A stretch of DNA of 34,949 nt from Natronospirillum sp. (GCF_022565775.1 NZ_JAIUMC010000022.1:1-34949); one strand, 5' to 3'; numbered from the stretch's first letter, positions 16,159 through 25,113 are shown. Notes: generated by a model not told the origin, from the sequence alone. A program made the numbers and translations.

Positions 16159-17298
16159 ATGCAGTCGCAGTCAAGTCCCGGCAACCCGGCAGCCGATACG
16201 CCAGCGTTACGCCGGGCAACACTCGAAGATGTTGATGCGCTCTGGCAGCTGGAGCAGGTCTGCTTTGACAGTGATCGCCTGAATCGGCGCAGCTTTCGGC
16301 GCCTGATCGGCAGCGACAGTGCGTCCATACTGGTTTCTGCAGACCGAAAACTCATCAACGGCTATATCTGTGTTCTATACCGGAGGGGAACAGCGCTCAG
16401 CCGCATCTATTCGCTGGCCTTGCTGCCCGAAGCGCGCGGGGATGGCCTGGCCGCCACGCTGATGAATCAGGCGGAGGCCGATGCAATGGCGCATGGCTGC
16501 ACCCATATGCGCCTGGAAGTACGGCCCGACAACGAGACTGCCATCCGCTTCTATAAGCGCCTTGGCTACCGTCAGTTTGCCGCCGTCGATGACTACTATG
16601 CCGACCATTCACCGGCCCTGCGCCTGGAAAAGCGGATTCGCTTTCTGCGTATCACGCCGGTCCGCCAGGTGCCCTTCTATGCCCAGACTACCGAGTTTAC
16701 CTGCGGCCCCGCCTGCCTGCTGATGGCCATGAGTGGGTTGCAACCAAACCGCGCTCTGGAGCGTGCCGAAGAACTGAGATTGTGGCGCGAGGCGACGACC
16801 ATCTTCATGACCTCCGGACATGGGGGGTGCGGGCCGCATGGGCTGGCACTGGCGGCCTGGCGCCGCGGGTTTGGGGTGCGCCTGGTGGTCAATCAGCAGG
16901 GGCCACTGTTTGTCGACAGTGTGCGTGGTGCCGACAAGAAAGCCGTCATGGCCCTGGTACAGGCGGACCTGGAGGCGGAGCTGGCCGAAACCGGGGTGAT
17001 CATCGAGCAGGGTACATTGAGTGCCGCCGATCTGGCCGCCTGTCTGGAGCGCGGCGAGTTGCCGCTGGTACTGATCAGCACCTGGCGCATGCAGGGCAGC
17101 AAGGCACCCCATTGGGTGATTGTCGTGGCTGCCGATGAACACTGCCTGTTCATCCATGATCCGGATGTGGGTGCCGAAGACGAAGCATCAGCCACCGACA
17201 ACGCCTGGTTGCCGGTGCGGCGGGACCAGTTCGAGCGCATGGCCCGCTTCGGCCGTCAGGGCTTGCGCGCCACGCTGGTGCTCAGCCGGGCGCCCTGA
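16159..17298 (+). CDS. GNAT acetyltransferase fused to C39-like peptidase
   Basis: A 379-residue two-domain protein. Residues about 16-160 are a GNAT domain of the RimI type, with the acetyl-CoA loop LLPEARGDGLAATLM (88-102) and RPDNETAIRFYKRLGYRQF (122-140). Residues about 165-375 are a C39-like papain-fold domain: TEFTCGPACLLMAM places the nucleophile at Cys182, PHWVIVV places His318, and FIHDPDVG places Asp334. No signal peptide or membrane segment is seen, so unlike bacteriocin-exporter C39 domains it is probably cytosolic. It is divergent from the RLAN/RimK ligase, and the pair probably acts together on an unknown peptide or protein tail (inference from recurring association). Confidence 0.87.
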   Translation: MQSQSSPGNPAADTPALRRATLEDVDALWQLEQVCFDSDRLNRRSFRRLIGSDSASILVSADRKLINGYICVLYRRGTALSRIYSLALLPEARGDGLAATLMNQAEADAMAHGCTHMRLEVRPDNETAIRFYKRLGYRQFAAVDDYYADHSPALRLEKRIRFLRITPVRQVPFYAQTTEFTCGPACLLMAMSGLQPNRALERAEELRLWREATTIFMTSGHGGCGPHGLALAAWRRGFGVRLVVNQQGPLFVDSVRGADKKAVMALVQADLEAELAETGVIIEQGTLSAADLAACLERGELPLVLISTWRMQGSKAPHWVIVVAADEHCLFIHDPDVGAEDEASATDNAWLPVRRDQFERMARFGRQGLRATLVLSRAP

Positions 17299-17334
17299 TG
17301 GCTCCATTGGTCGCAAAGCTGTCGAAATAGCCCG

Positions 17335-17592
17335 TCAGGGCACAATATCCTCAGCGGACACCACCCCCTTCCCGCTGAACATTCGCACCAGCGTGAAGGC
17401 GGATACCAGCAACAGCAGTCCCCCGGTCCCGAGAAGGACCCAGTCATAGTAGGGGAACTGCAGGTTGGCGTGAATTATCGGCCAGTCCGGCCTGAGCAGT
17501 TCATGCACGCCGGTCAGCACACACAGAATAGCCACCACATCCAGCAGGATCAGCATCGGGCGCACATGTGCACGGGAAGAATACTGGGTCAT
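17335..17592 (-). CDS. Small two-span membrane protein
   Basis: An 85-residue protein with two hydrophobic segments (about 12-30 and 46-68). The Met at 17592 is chosen because the longer open frame would run back through rph; this start leaves a 4-base gap after the rph stop. No family recognised. It is convergent with the GNAT/C39 gene, 36 bases away, and likely rides on the rph transcript. Confidence 0.7.
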   Translation of the reverse strand: MTQYSSRAHVRPMLILLDVVAILCVLTGVHELLRPDWPIIHANLQFPYYDWVLLGTGGLLLLVSAFTLVRMFSGKGVVSAEDIVP

Positions 17593-17596
17593 GGGG

Positions 17597-18316
17597 TCAG
17601 GCCTCTGCCAGCGCCGCCTGCTGGGCGGCGCCCAGTTCGCGGATCCCTTTGCCGGCCAGCAGCAGCAGAGCAGACAGCTCATCCTGACTGAGCGGACTGC
17701 CTTCGGCTGTGCCCTGGACTTCGACAAACCCCCCGTCACTGGTCATCACCACATTCATGTCGGTGTCGGCCTGACTGTCTTCGGCATAGTCGAGATCCAG
17801 TACCGGCATACCCTGCCACAGGCCTACGGAGACTGCTGCCACCATATGTCGAAGTGGGTCTGAGCGCAGTTTCTGGTCGCGCTGCAGCGACCGCAGGCCA
17901 TCCACCAGGGCCACACAGGCACCGGTAATGGCAGCGGTACGCGTGCCCCCATCGGCTTGCAGGACGTCGCAATCCAGGGTAATGGTATATTCACCCAAGG
18001 CTTCCAGATCAATCGCGTTGCGCAGAGCCCGGCCGATCAGCCGGCCGATTTCGATGGTGCGGCCACTCTGCTTGCCACGCGCCGCCTCACGGTTGTTGCG
18101 CGTGTTGGTAGCGCGCGGCAGCATGCCGTATTCGGCTGTAACCCAGCCCCTCCCCTCCCCGCGCATGAAGGGGGGTACGCCTTCAGCTACAGAGGCGGTG
18201 CACAGCACCCGGGTATCCCCGTAGCTGACCAGCACGGAGCCCTCGGCATGCTTGGTAAAGTGTCGCTCAATCTTGATCGGGCGTAGTTCGTCATTGGCAC
18301 GACGACTGGGTCTCAT
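17597..18316 (-). CDS. rph: Ribonuclease PH
   Basis: A 239-residue phosphorolytic 3'-5' exoribonuclease that trims tRNA 3' ends in the cytosol. [13 protein letters not shown] at the N-terminus, GYGMLPRAT-like sequence ([13 protein letters not shown], near 66) and [19 protein letters not shown] (near 84-102) hold the phosphate and RNA contacts. [18 protein letters not shown] (near 117-134) is the family signature. Full length, unlike the frameshifted K-12 allele. GAGGAG lies upstream of the ATG. It follows ppnN by 9 bases in the same operon. Confidence 0.96.
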   Translation of the reverse strand: MRPSRRANDELRPIKIERHFTKHAEGSVLVSYGDTRVLCTASVAEGVPPFMRGEGRGWVTAEYGMLPRATNTRNNREAARGKQSGRTIEIGRLIGRALRNAIDLEALGEYTITLDCDVLQADGGTRTAAITGACVALVDGLRSLQRDQKLRSDPLRHMVAAVSVGLWQGMPVLDLDYAEDSQADTDMNVVMTSDGGFVEVQGTAEGSPLSQDELSALLLLAGKGIRELGAAQQAALAEA

Positions 18317-18325
18317 AGTGTCTCC

Positions 18326-19699
18326 TCAGGATACTAGTCGATAGCAGGGCACATAATCTCCGGTGCCCGGCAACTTCATTCGGTGCTGCTGTACAAAGGC
18401 AGTCAGCAGACGGTCGAGCGGCTCCATGATGCTGTTGTCACCCGATATTTCATAGGGCCCTTCGCGCTCAATCAGGCGGATGCCCTGGTCTTTCACATTG
18501 CCCGCCACAATGCCGGAAAACGCCCGGCGCAAATTGGCGGCCAGCTCGTGTACCGGCAGACCATGATGAATATCCAGCGTCGCCATATTGGCATGCGTTG
18601 GATCAAAAGGTTTCTGGAAACCATGATCGATCTTCAGCAGCCAGTTGAAGTAGTAGGCGTCATTGTGCTGCTGGCGAAAACGGGTCACCTCATCAATACC
18701 TGTTTTCATTTCTCGAGCCACCATGGACGGATCATCGATAATGATCCTATACCGTTGTTGCGCTTCATAACCCAGAGTGGCACCAACAAATTCATGAAGT
18801 TGCTGAAAGTAGGGTGCAGAACTGGCCGGCCCGGAGAGAATCAGCGGGAAGGGCAGTTCACGGTTTTCCGGATGCATCAGGATACCCAGCACATACAGCA
18901 GCTCTTCGGCCGTGCCTGCCCCACCCGGAAATATGATTATGCCATGCCCGACGCGCACAAAGGCCTCCAGGCGTTTCTCGATGTCCGGCAGGATCACCAG
19001 TTCGTTGACGATGGGATTGGGCGCCTCTGCGGCAATGATGCCCGGCTCGGTCAGACCCAGATAGCGGCCGTCACGGATGCGCTGCTTGGCATGGGAAATG
19101 GTGGCGCCCTTCATCGGGCCCTTCATGGCACCCGGCCCACAACCGGTGCAGATGTCCATGCCGCGCAGTCCCAGCTCGTGACCCACAGTCTTGGTATATT
19201 TGTATTCTTCCTTGTTGATCGAGTGGCCGCCCCAGCACACAGCCATCCTCGGCTCACGACCGGAACGCAGGGTTCCGGCGTTGCGCAGCAGGTGGAAGAC
19301 ATAATCGGTAATGCCTTCCTGCGTTTCGAAGTCGACCCGCTTGTGCTCCAACTCGCTCTGGGTGTAGATGATGTCACGCAAAGCGCTGAACACCATCTCC
19401 CGCGTGCTGGCGATCATATCGTCATCCACGAACGCGGCTGGCGGGGCATTCAACACTTCAAGGCGGATGCCTCTGTCCTGCTGGTGAATGTGCACATCAA
19501 AATCCGGATAGGCTTCCAGAATGGCCTTGGCGTTGTCCGTTTCAGAGCCGGTATTCAGGATCGCCATGGCACATTGCCGGAACAGGCTGTAGGTGGAGCC
19601 GGACCCGGCAACTCTGAGTTGCTGAACCTCTCGCTGGGAAAGGGTTTCAAGACTGCCTTTTGGGGTAATAGTGGCATTGACCGTAACCCGGTCTGTCAT
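18326..19699 (-). CDS. ppnN: Pyrimidine/purine nucleotide 5'-monophosphate nucleosidase
   Basis: A 457-residue cytosolic enzyme of the PpnN (YgdH) branch of the LOG family. It cleaves nucleoside monophosphates to base and ribose 5-phosphate and, in E. coli, is controlled by (p)ppGpp. An N-terminal DUF4478-like region is followed by the Rossmann core with CWGGHSINKEEYKYTKTVGHELGLR, TGCGPGAMKGPMKGA and the LOG signature IFPGGAGTAEELLYVLGIL (near 275), then a C-terminal DUF3412-like region. The start at 19699 is preferred over the longer frame because AGGAG lies about 10 bases upstream and the length then matches E. coli PpnN. Same-strand neighbours are the diguanylate cyclase (57 bases upstream) and rph (9 bases downstream). 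Confidence 0.93.
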   Translation of the reverse strand: MTDRVTVNATITPKGSLETLSQREVQQLRVAGSGSTYSLFRQCAMAILNTGSETDNAKAILEAYPDFDVHIHQQDRGIRLEVLNAPPAAFVDDDMIASTREMVFSALRDIIYTQSELEHKRVDFETQEGITDYVFHLLRNAGTLRSGREPRMAVCWGGHSINKEEYKYTKTVGHELGLRGMDICTGCGPGAMKGPMKGATISHAKQRIRDGRYLGLTEPGIIAAEAPNPIVNELVILPDIEKRLEAFVRVGHGIIIFPGGAGTAEELLYVLGILMHPENRELPFPLILSGPASSAPYFQQLHEFVGATLGYEAQQRYRIIIDDPSMVAREMKTGIDEVTRFRQQHNDAYYFNWLLKIDHGFQKPFDPTHANMATLDIHHGLPVHELAANLRRAFSGIVAGNVKDQGIRLIEREGPYEISGDNSIMEPLDRLLTAFVQQHRMKLPGTGDYVPCYRLVS

Positions 19700-19756
19700 G
19701 CGCGTGCACTCCTGCTGGTGATGTTCGGCGGGTAACACAATCCGCTGGTGGCGTGT

Positions 19757-21286
19757 CTATTTGGCCACTTCCACCCGGTTGCGCCCCTTTTCTTTGGCTG
19801 TATACATGGCTCGGTCGGCCCGATCAAAGACCAGGTCGCCCGTGTCCTCTCCATGGAATTCGGAGCACCCGATCGAGACTGTAATGGGGACGGGCTTGCC
19901 CCTGAAATGAAACGGTGTCTCCTCCACCAGACTGCGCAGTTTTTCCATCGCCAGCCCAGCCTCCTTGAGCCCGGTTTCAGGCAGAAGGATAACAAATTCC
20001 TCACCGCCATGCCGGGAAATGAAATCATTCTGCCGCAGCAATTGCTTGAGCTGCCGAGCCAGAATTTTAAGCACCTTGTCACCAGCTGTATGGCCCAGTT
20101 CATCATTGACCGCCTTGAAGCGATCCACATCCAGTACACAGAGCGAAAGGGGTGTGCCATAGCGTTTGAAGCGGGCATATTCCTCGTCAAGGCGTTGCAT
20201 GTAGCTGGAGCGATTGGGCAGGCCGGTCAGCAGATCGGTCATGGCCTGTTTTCGGGTGCGCTCGAAGTCCTCTCGGATGCGGTGGTTCTGCTCTTCCAGT
20301 TCAGTAATGACATTGACCAGATCTTTCATCATGGTGGCCATGCTGCGCTCTTTCTCGGCACTCTCCTTGAGAAAGGTATCGATGCTGTTGACGATGTCAT
20401 CGAGTTCGACCTGGATGCCGCTCTTGAGCTGATCAAGACTGGTGGCTTTGTTCACCTCCTGGCGAATGGTCTCCACATGGCCCTGAATTCGGCTGTCCAG
20501 GCGCGCCCCGTCGTCGCGGAACGCTTTGCGTATATCCTGGGCCTTCTGCACGGATGCCCGGATAAAGGTCAGGCGTTTGTTCAGGTCCTCCAGATACTGT
20601 TCAAGCGCCTGTTGCTCGTCGCTCAAAACCCCGACAATCAGTTCGATCAATCGGTTCATAGCCGTCAGCAGCTCGGGCCAGGCAATGCTGCGATTCAGTT
20701 CGTGGACAATTGTCTGCAGGGTCTCCTGTTTCTCGGCCGGCAACTGAATGCGATTGGCCAGCCCGCTGAGGGCATCAAACAGTTCAGACGTCATGCGCTC
20801 GACCGTTGCCTTGTCTGCCTCCGGCGCCGCGACTTCAGCTGTGGCCCGACCCAGTTTTGATTCGGCCTCCTGCAGGTGCTGGAAGCGCGCAAACACCTGC
20901 GCCTGCAGCGCACCGAATTCTTCCAGGTAGCGCGTTATTTCATTGAGGTCGGCCAGCCTGCGGTCCACACCACTGTCCAGCCTGGCCGCAGCCTCGCTGT
21001 GCGGCCCGCCCTGCTCGCGCAATGGTTCATTGAGCGAGCGTAACACGCCGGTCAGGGTCTGGCGCTGGTTCCGCTCCTGCTGCTGCACCTGCTCGTAGGT
21101 CTGCTCAGCCCGACCAACAATGTCATCAATTTCTTCGTCCGTTGCTTCGGGCTGACGCAGAACCTGACGCAATTCATCCATCAGATGGTTGAGGCGGGCT
21201 GACTGGTCTGTCACCAGCAGGCTGAGTCGCACCATACCGCGACGAAAAGTATTAAGGCGGTCCGAAGACCCCTGCTCCTTGGTCAT
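19757..21286 (-). CDS. Diguanylate cyclase with coiled-coil N-terminus
   Basis: A 509-residue enzyme expected to make cyclic di-GMP from two GTP. The C-terminal GGDEF domain (about 340-507) has an intact active site, RHGGEEFVILLPE, with an RxxD inhibitory I-site (RQND) five residues before it, so product feedback is likely. Motif DVDRFKAVNDELGHTAGDKVL is also intact. The N-terminal 330 residues are highly charged, with long heptad-like stretches and no membrane segment, signal peptide or recognisable sensor, so the protein is probably a cytosolic dimer. The GTG/ATG choice is not in doubt, but the Shine-Dalgarno is weak. It follows thrB by 30 bases. Confidence 0.93.
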   Translation of the reverse strand: MTKEQGSSDRLNTFRRGMVRLSLLVTDQSARLNHLMDELRQVLRQPEATDEEIDDIVGRAEQTYEQVQQQERNQRQTLTGVLRSLNEPLREQGGPHSEAAARLDSGVDRRLADLNEITRYLEEFGALQAQVFARFQHLQEAESKLGRATAEVAAPEADKATVERMTSELFDALSGLANRIQLPAEKQETLQTIVHELNRSIAWPELLTAMNRLIELIVGVLSDEQQALEQYLEDLNKRLTFIRASVQKAQDIRKAFRDDGARLDSRIQGHVETIRQEVNKATSLDQLKSGIQVELDDIVNSIDTFLKESAEKERSMATMMKDLVNVITELEEQNHRIREDFERTRKQAMTDLLTGLPNRSSYMQRLDEEYARFKRYGTPLSLCVLDVDRFKAVNDELGHTAGDKVLKILARQLKQLLRQNDFISRHGGEEFVILLPETGLKEAGLAMEKLRSLVEETPFHFRGKPVPITVSIGCSEFHGEDTGDLVFDRADRAMYTAKEKGRNRVEVAK

Positions 21287-21316
21287 ACTGTGTTCCGCTG
21301 TCGAAAGTGGACGTAA

Positions 21317-22243
21317 TCAGTGGCTCTGCTCCAATGTTAGCAGCAAATTCCGATATTCGACGGGTGGTTTCACTGTCACCGCCTCTAACGTCTCGTTTTT
21401 ATCACTATTACGGGCTGACTCAAGCCGAGACAGCCAGAAACGAAGCGCTGCGCTGCGCCGCATCAACGGCAGCGCCTGCACCTCAGTGGCGCTCAATGCA
21501 GTGATCGATTCATAGCCATGCAATAGCGCTGCCGCGACTGGATCAGTGTCCGGTTGTGCGCCGCCGCACCAGGCATTCAGGGCGATGGCAATGTCCCAGA
21601 TCCGCGGTCCGCAACTGGCAAAATACCAGTCGATAACGGCGGTAAACTGTCCGTCCAGAGCCAATACATTGTCGGGAAACAGGTCGGCATGCAACCATGC
21701 TTCCGGCCAGCGCCGCTGCCAGACGAGCCGTGTCGACTGGATGGTGCGGCGCACCAGTTCCGCATCGTCGAGGGCCAGCCTGTCCTGCCAGTACTGCGCC
21801 TGCTCCCGCTGCCAGTCCGGGCCGAAGTTGAGTGGCAGCGGGTCCAGGTCCAGCGTCTGGCTGTGCAGCCGGGCCAGAAACCGTCCCACCTCGGCAGCGG
21901 TCGACTGTGTCGGCTCCGGATGGTCTCCCGGCAGCGCCTGCACCAGGGTGGCCGGGCGGTCTTTAAGCATGCCCACAAGTCGACCCTGCTGGTCCACACG
22001 CACCCCCGGGACGGGCAGGCCGGCCTGATACAGGCTTTGCATCAACGACATTACCGGCTGTACCGCTGCTGCAGGACGGTCTTCAACCAGCGTCAGTATC
22101 CAGTCACCGGAAGTGGTTTCCAGCCAGTAATTGGTATTGATGGTGCCACCACTGATACCCCGGAAATCTCTCAGGTCTTCAATGCCGTGCGCCAGCAACC
22201 AGGGCAGCAGTTCTTCCCGATCAATGGGGGTGAATACGGACAT
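21317..22243 (-). CDS. thrB: Homoserine kinase, protein-kinase-like type
   Basis: A 308-residue kinase-fold enzyme resembling the Pseudomonas-type homoserine kinase (threonine synthesis) rather than the GHMP type of E. coli. The N-terminus MSVFTPIDREELLPWLLAHG and LRDFRGISGGTINTNYWLET (nucleotide loop) match that group closely. WLHADLFPDNVLALDGQFTAVIDWYFA (near 186-212) contains the catalytic Asp and metal-binding Asp. Position next to polA, as in Pseudomonas, supports the call; here the two are divergent with 73 bases between. General aminoglycoside-phosphotransferase-fold enzymes are the alternative. Confidence 0.85.
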   Translation of the reverse strand: MSVFTPIDREELLPWLLAHGIEDLRDFRGISGGTINTNYWLETTSGDWILTLVEDRPAAAVQPVMSLMQSLYQAGLPVPGVRVDQQGRLVGMLKDRPATLVQALPGDHPEPTQSTAAEVGRFLARLHSQTLDLDPLPLNFGPDWQREQAQYWQDRLALDDAELVRRTIQSTRLVWQRRWPEAWLHADLFPDNVLALDGQFTAVIDWYFASCGPRIWDIAIALNAWCGGAQPDTDPVAAALLHGYESITALSATEVQALPLMRRSAALRFWLSRLESARNSDKNETLEAVTVKPPVEYRNLLLTLEQSH

Positions 22244-22258
22244 GGGCGTTACTTCGCG

Positions 22259-22281
22259 TTACACTTCGGCGCTCAGTGTAA
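22259..22281. promoter_or_regulatory. Inverted repeat between thrB and polA
   Basis: TTACACT (22259-22265) and AGTGTAA (22275-22281) form a perfect 7-base inverted repeat separated by nine bases, centred in the 73-base divergent gap. The spacing and size fit an operator for a dimeric repressor or activator acting on one or both genes. I do not recognise it as a known box. Confidence 0.4.
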
Positions 22282-22316
22282 ATGAAATTTTCGACAATCC
22301 CATCATCGAGAGCGAC

Positions 22317-25097
22317 ATGAGCGATACCACAACCGCCAGTGCCCCCATCGTGCTGATCGATGGGTCGTCCTATCTGTTCCGTGCCTTCCATGCGATGCCG
22401 CCGCTGACCAATCAGTCGGGCCACCCGACCGGAGCCATCAAGGGCGTCATCAACATGGTCCGCGCCATGCTCGACCAGTACCCGGACAGCCCGGTGGCAG
22501 TGGTGTTCGATGCCAAGGGGCCGACCTTTCGCAATGACCTGTACGAAGACTACAAGGCCAACCGCCCGCCGATGCCGGACGAGCTGCGCCCGCAGATCGA
22601 GCCCATTCATCAGATCATCAAGGCCATGGGCTTGCCGCTACTGTGTGTCGAAGGCGTTGAAGCCGATGACGTGATCGGCACCCTGGCCCGCCAGGCCTCC
22701 GAATCCGGCCGGGCCTGTGTGGTATCCACCGGCGACAAGGACATGGCACAACTGGTCACCGACCATGTCACGCTGATCAACACCATGAGCAATGAAGTGC
22801 TCGACCGGGAAGCGGTGAGCGAGAAATACGGCTTCGGGCCGGAACTGATGATCGACTACCTCGCGCTGATGGGCGACAAGTCGGACAATATCCCGGGCGT
22901 GCCGGGCGTTGGCGACAAGACCGCAAAGGCGCTGCTCTCGGGGCTCGGCGGGCTGGACACGCTGTACCAGAACCTGGACAGCATACCCGAACTCGGCTTT
23001 CGTGGCGCCAAGACCATGCCCGACAAGCTGCGCGAACATGAAGACCTGGCTCGGCTGTCGTATGAACTGGCCACCATCAAATGCGATGTGGACCTGTCCG
23101 TCCGGCTGGAAGAACTGCAGCGCGGAGAACCGGATGAAACCCAACTGGCGGGCTATTACCGGGAATTCGAGTTTTCCGGCTGGCTGAAGGCGCTGACCGA
23201 CAAGGGGGTTGAAGCACCGGAAGCACCCAAAAGCATTGCCAGTGAAGAGCTGACCTCAGAGGCCGCCCCGGACACGGTGGACTACCAGACGCTGACCACA
23301 CCAAAAGCCTGGTCAGAATGGCTGCAGGCGCAGGGTACCGCCAGCCAGTTTGCGCTCTGGCCGGCGCTGGACGCCGGACACTACCGTGACTTCCGCTGGC
23401 TGGGGCTGGCCGTCAGCAGCGCTGCCGGCAATGCCGTCTTTGTCGACCTGCGGAGCCCCGACTGGCCGGAACAGGCACTGGAACCCCTGTTGCCCCTGTT
23501 TGCACAACACAGCTATCACAAGGTTACCCATGACCTGAAACGACTGCTGCATGCCCTGCACCCGCACTGCCCGGAGCCCTCTCATCTGCAGGATGATGTT
23601 CTGGTAATGGCGTTCGTGCGCGACGCTACGATCCGCCGGGATCCGGAGCTCGACCGCCACTTCGACACGCTGGGACTCGATAACCTGATCCGCACCTGGC
23701 TCCATGAAAAGCCACAGACGCTGGTCGATATCGCCGGTCGCTTTGGTACCCGACAAACGCCGCTGGACGAGGTGCCCAGAGAATGGCTGGCCACCTATGC
23801 CTGTGAGCGCGCTGACTTTACCGGTCGGCTTTACCGGCACCTGGGGCGCGAACTGCAGCAGGACTTCCCCGACCAATGGCGGGTTTATCAGCATATCGAA
23901 ACGCCTCTGGTGCCGGTGTTGCAGCAGATGGAATGGACCGGTACCCGCGTAGATGCGGATTTTCTCGCTGATCTGAGTCAGGGTTTCAGGGCCCAACTGG
24001 AGACCCTGGAAGCTCAGGCTCACGAAGCGGCGGGCCGGGCGTTCAATCTGGACTCCCCCAAGCAACTGGGGGAAGTACTGTTCGGCGAACTGGGCCTGCC
24101 GGTGGTAGCCAAAACTCCGTCCGGACAGCCCAGCACCAATGAAGATGTGCTGACCGAACTGTCCCATCAATATGAACTGCCTGCCTGCATTCTGCGCTAT
24201 CGCCATCTGCGCAAGCTGCTGAACACCTATACCGAGCCGCTGCCCACGCTGATCAATCCAGAGACAGGGCGCGTCCATACCAGCTACCACCAGACCGGGG
24301 CACAAACGGGCCGTCTGTCATCAAGCGAACCCAACCTGCAGAATATACCCATCCGCTCGGAAGAAGGGCGCTCGATCCGCAAGGCCTTTGTCGCCGCACC
24401 CGGTCACCGCATCATGGCGGCGGACTATTCGCAGATCGAACTGCGCATCATGACGCACCTGTCACAGGATACGAACCTGATCAATGCCTTCCGCGAGGGC
24501 AAGGATATCCACCGCGCCACGGCGGCCGAAATCATGGGCATCGCCGAGTCGGAAGTCAGCGGTGAGCAGCGCCGGGCAGCGAAAGCAGTCAATTTCGGTT
24601 TGATCTATGGCATGTCGGCGTTCGGTCTGGCGCGCAACCTGGGCATCTCGAGAGGTGAAGCCCAGACCTATGTGGAGACCTATTTCGAGCGGTATCCGGG
24701 GGTCAAGGCCTATATGGACCGCACTCGGGCGCAGGCTGCGGAAGACGGTTTTGTGGAAACCCTGTTCGGGCGCCGGTTATATCTGCCCGATATCAAATCG
24801 TCGCGCCAGCAACAACGGCGTGCCGCTGAGCGCACCGCCATCAACGCCCCCATGCAGGGTACGGCAGCCGACATCATCAAGCAGGCCATGGTGGATGTGC
24901 AGACCTGGCTGGTCAGCACGGATCTGACGGCCCGCATGATCATGCAGGTGCATGATGAACTGGTGTTCGAGGTGGCGGAGTCAGATCTGGAAGCGCTGCG
25001 TCAGGGCGTCGACTTCCGCATGCGCCATGCTGCCTCTCTGTCGGTGCCTCTGGTGGTGGATATCGGTGTCGGCGCAGACTGGGGTGAAGCGCACTGA
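22317..25097 (+). CDS. polA: DNA polymerase I, proofreading site degenerate
   Basis: A 926-residue enzyme for Okazaki-fragment processing and repair synthesis. The ATG at 22317 is chosen because the family N-terminus (IVLIDGSSYLFRAFHAMPPL) begins just after it; the open frame upstream overlaps thrB. The 5' nuclease domain (1-290) is intact: EADDVIGTLA, STGDKDMAQLV and MGDKSDNIPGVPGVGDKTA. The polymerase motifs are intact: DYSQIELR (703), RRAAKAVNFGLIYG (752) and HDE (879-881). In the middle domain (about 330-520) the four proofreading carboxylates of E. coli PolA align with Trp348, Ala350, Leu410 and Arg498, so 3'-5' exonuclease activity is probably lost. Convergent with the HDOD gene. Confidence 0.96.
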   Translation: MSDTTTASAPIVLIDGSSYLFRAFHAMPPLTNQSGHPTGAIKGVINMVRAMLDQYPDSPVAVVFDAKGPTFRNDLYEDYKANRPPMPDELRPQIEPIHQIIKAMGLPLLCVEGVEADDVIGTLARQASESGRACVVSTGDKDMAQLVTDHVTLINTMSNEVLDREAVSEKYGFGPELMIDYLALMGDKSDNIPGVPGVGDKTAKALLSGLGGLDTLYQNLDSIPELGFRGAKTMPDKLREHEDLARLSYELATIKCDVDLSVRLEELQRGEPDETQLAGYYREFEFSGWLKALTDKGVEAPEAPKSIASEELTSEAAPDTVDYQTLTTPKAWSEWLQAQGTASQFALWPALDAGHYRDFRWLGLAVSSAAGNAVFVDLRSPDWPEQALEPLLPLFAQHSYHKVTHDLKRLLHALHPHCPEPSHLQDDVLVMAFVRDATIRRDPELDRHFDTLGLDNLIRTWLHEKPQTLVDIAGRFGTRQTPLDEVPREWLATYACERADFTGRLYRHLGRELQQDFPDQWRVYQHIETPLVPVLQQMEWTGTRVDADFLADLSQGFRAQLETLEAQAHEAAGRAFNLDSPKQLGEVLFGELGLPVVAKTPSGQPSTNEDVLTELSHQYELPACILRYRHLRKLLNTYTEPLPTLINPETGRVHTSYHQTGAQTGRLSSSEPNLQNIPIRSEEGRSIRKAFVAAPGHRIMAADYSQIELRIMTHLSQDTNLINAFREGKDIHRATAAEIMGIAESEVSGEQRRAAKAVNFGLIYGMSAFGLARNLGISRGEAQTYVETYFERYPGVKAYMDRTRAQAAEDGFVETLFGRRLYLPDIKSSRQQQRRAAERTAINAPMQGTAADIIKQAMVDVQTWLVSTDLTARMIMQVHDELVFEVAESDLEALRQGVDFRMRHAASLSVPLVVDIGVGADWGEAH

Positions 25098-25113
25098 CCT
25101 TCGAGGTCAGTGC
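25091..25113. terminator. Shared hairpin at the polA / HDOD convergent ends
   Basis: GCACTGACCT (25091-25100), loop TCG, AGGTCAGTGC (25104-25113): a perfect 10-bp stem. The polA stop (TGA, 25095-25097) lies in the left arm and the stop of the convergent HDOD gene (25107-25109) in the right arm. No T run follows on either strand, so this may be a 3' end stabiliser or a weak bidirectional terminator rather than a classic intrinsic one. Confidence 0.6.

Noticed and set aside
18383-19735. Long plus-strand open frames opposite ppnN, ileS and recG
   Set aside because: Antisense shadows without recognisable domains; the minus-strand genes carry full family motifs.
22131-22316. Longer polA start in the open frame from 22131
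   Set aside because: It would add 62 residues antisense to thrB with no family similarity; the PolA N-terminus begins right after the ATG at 22317.
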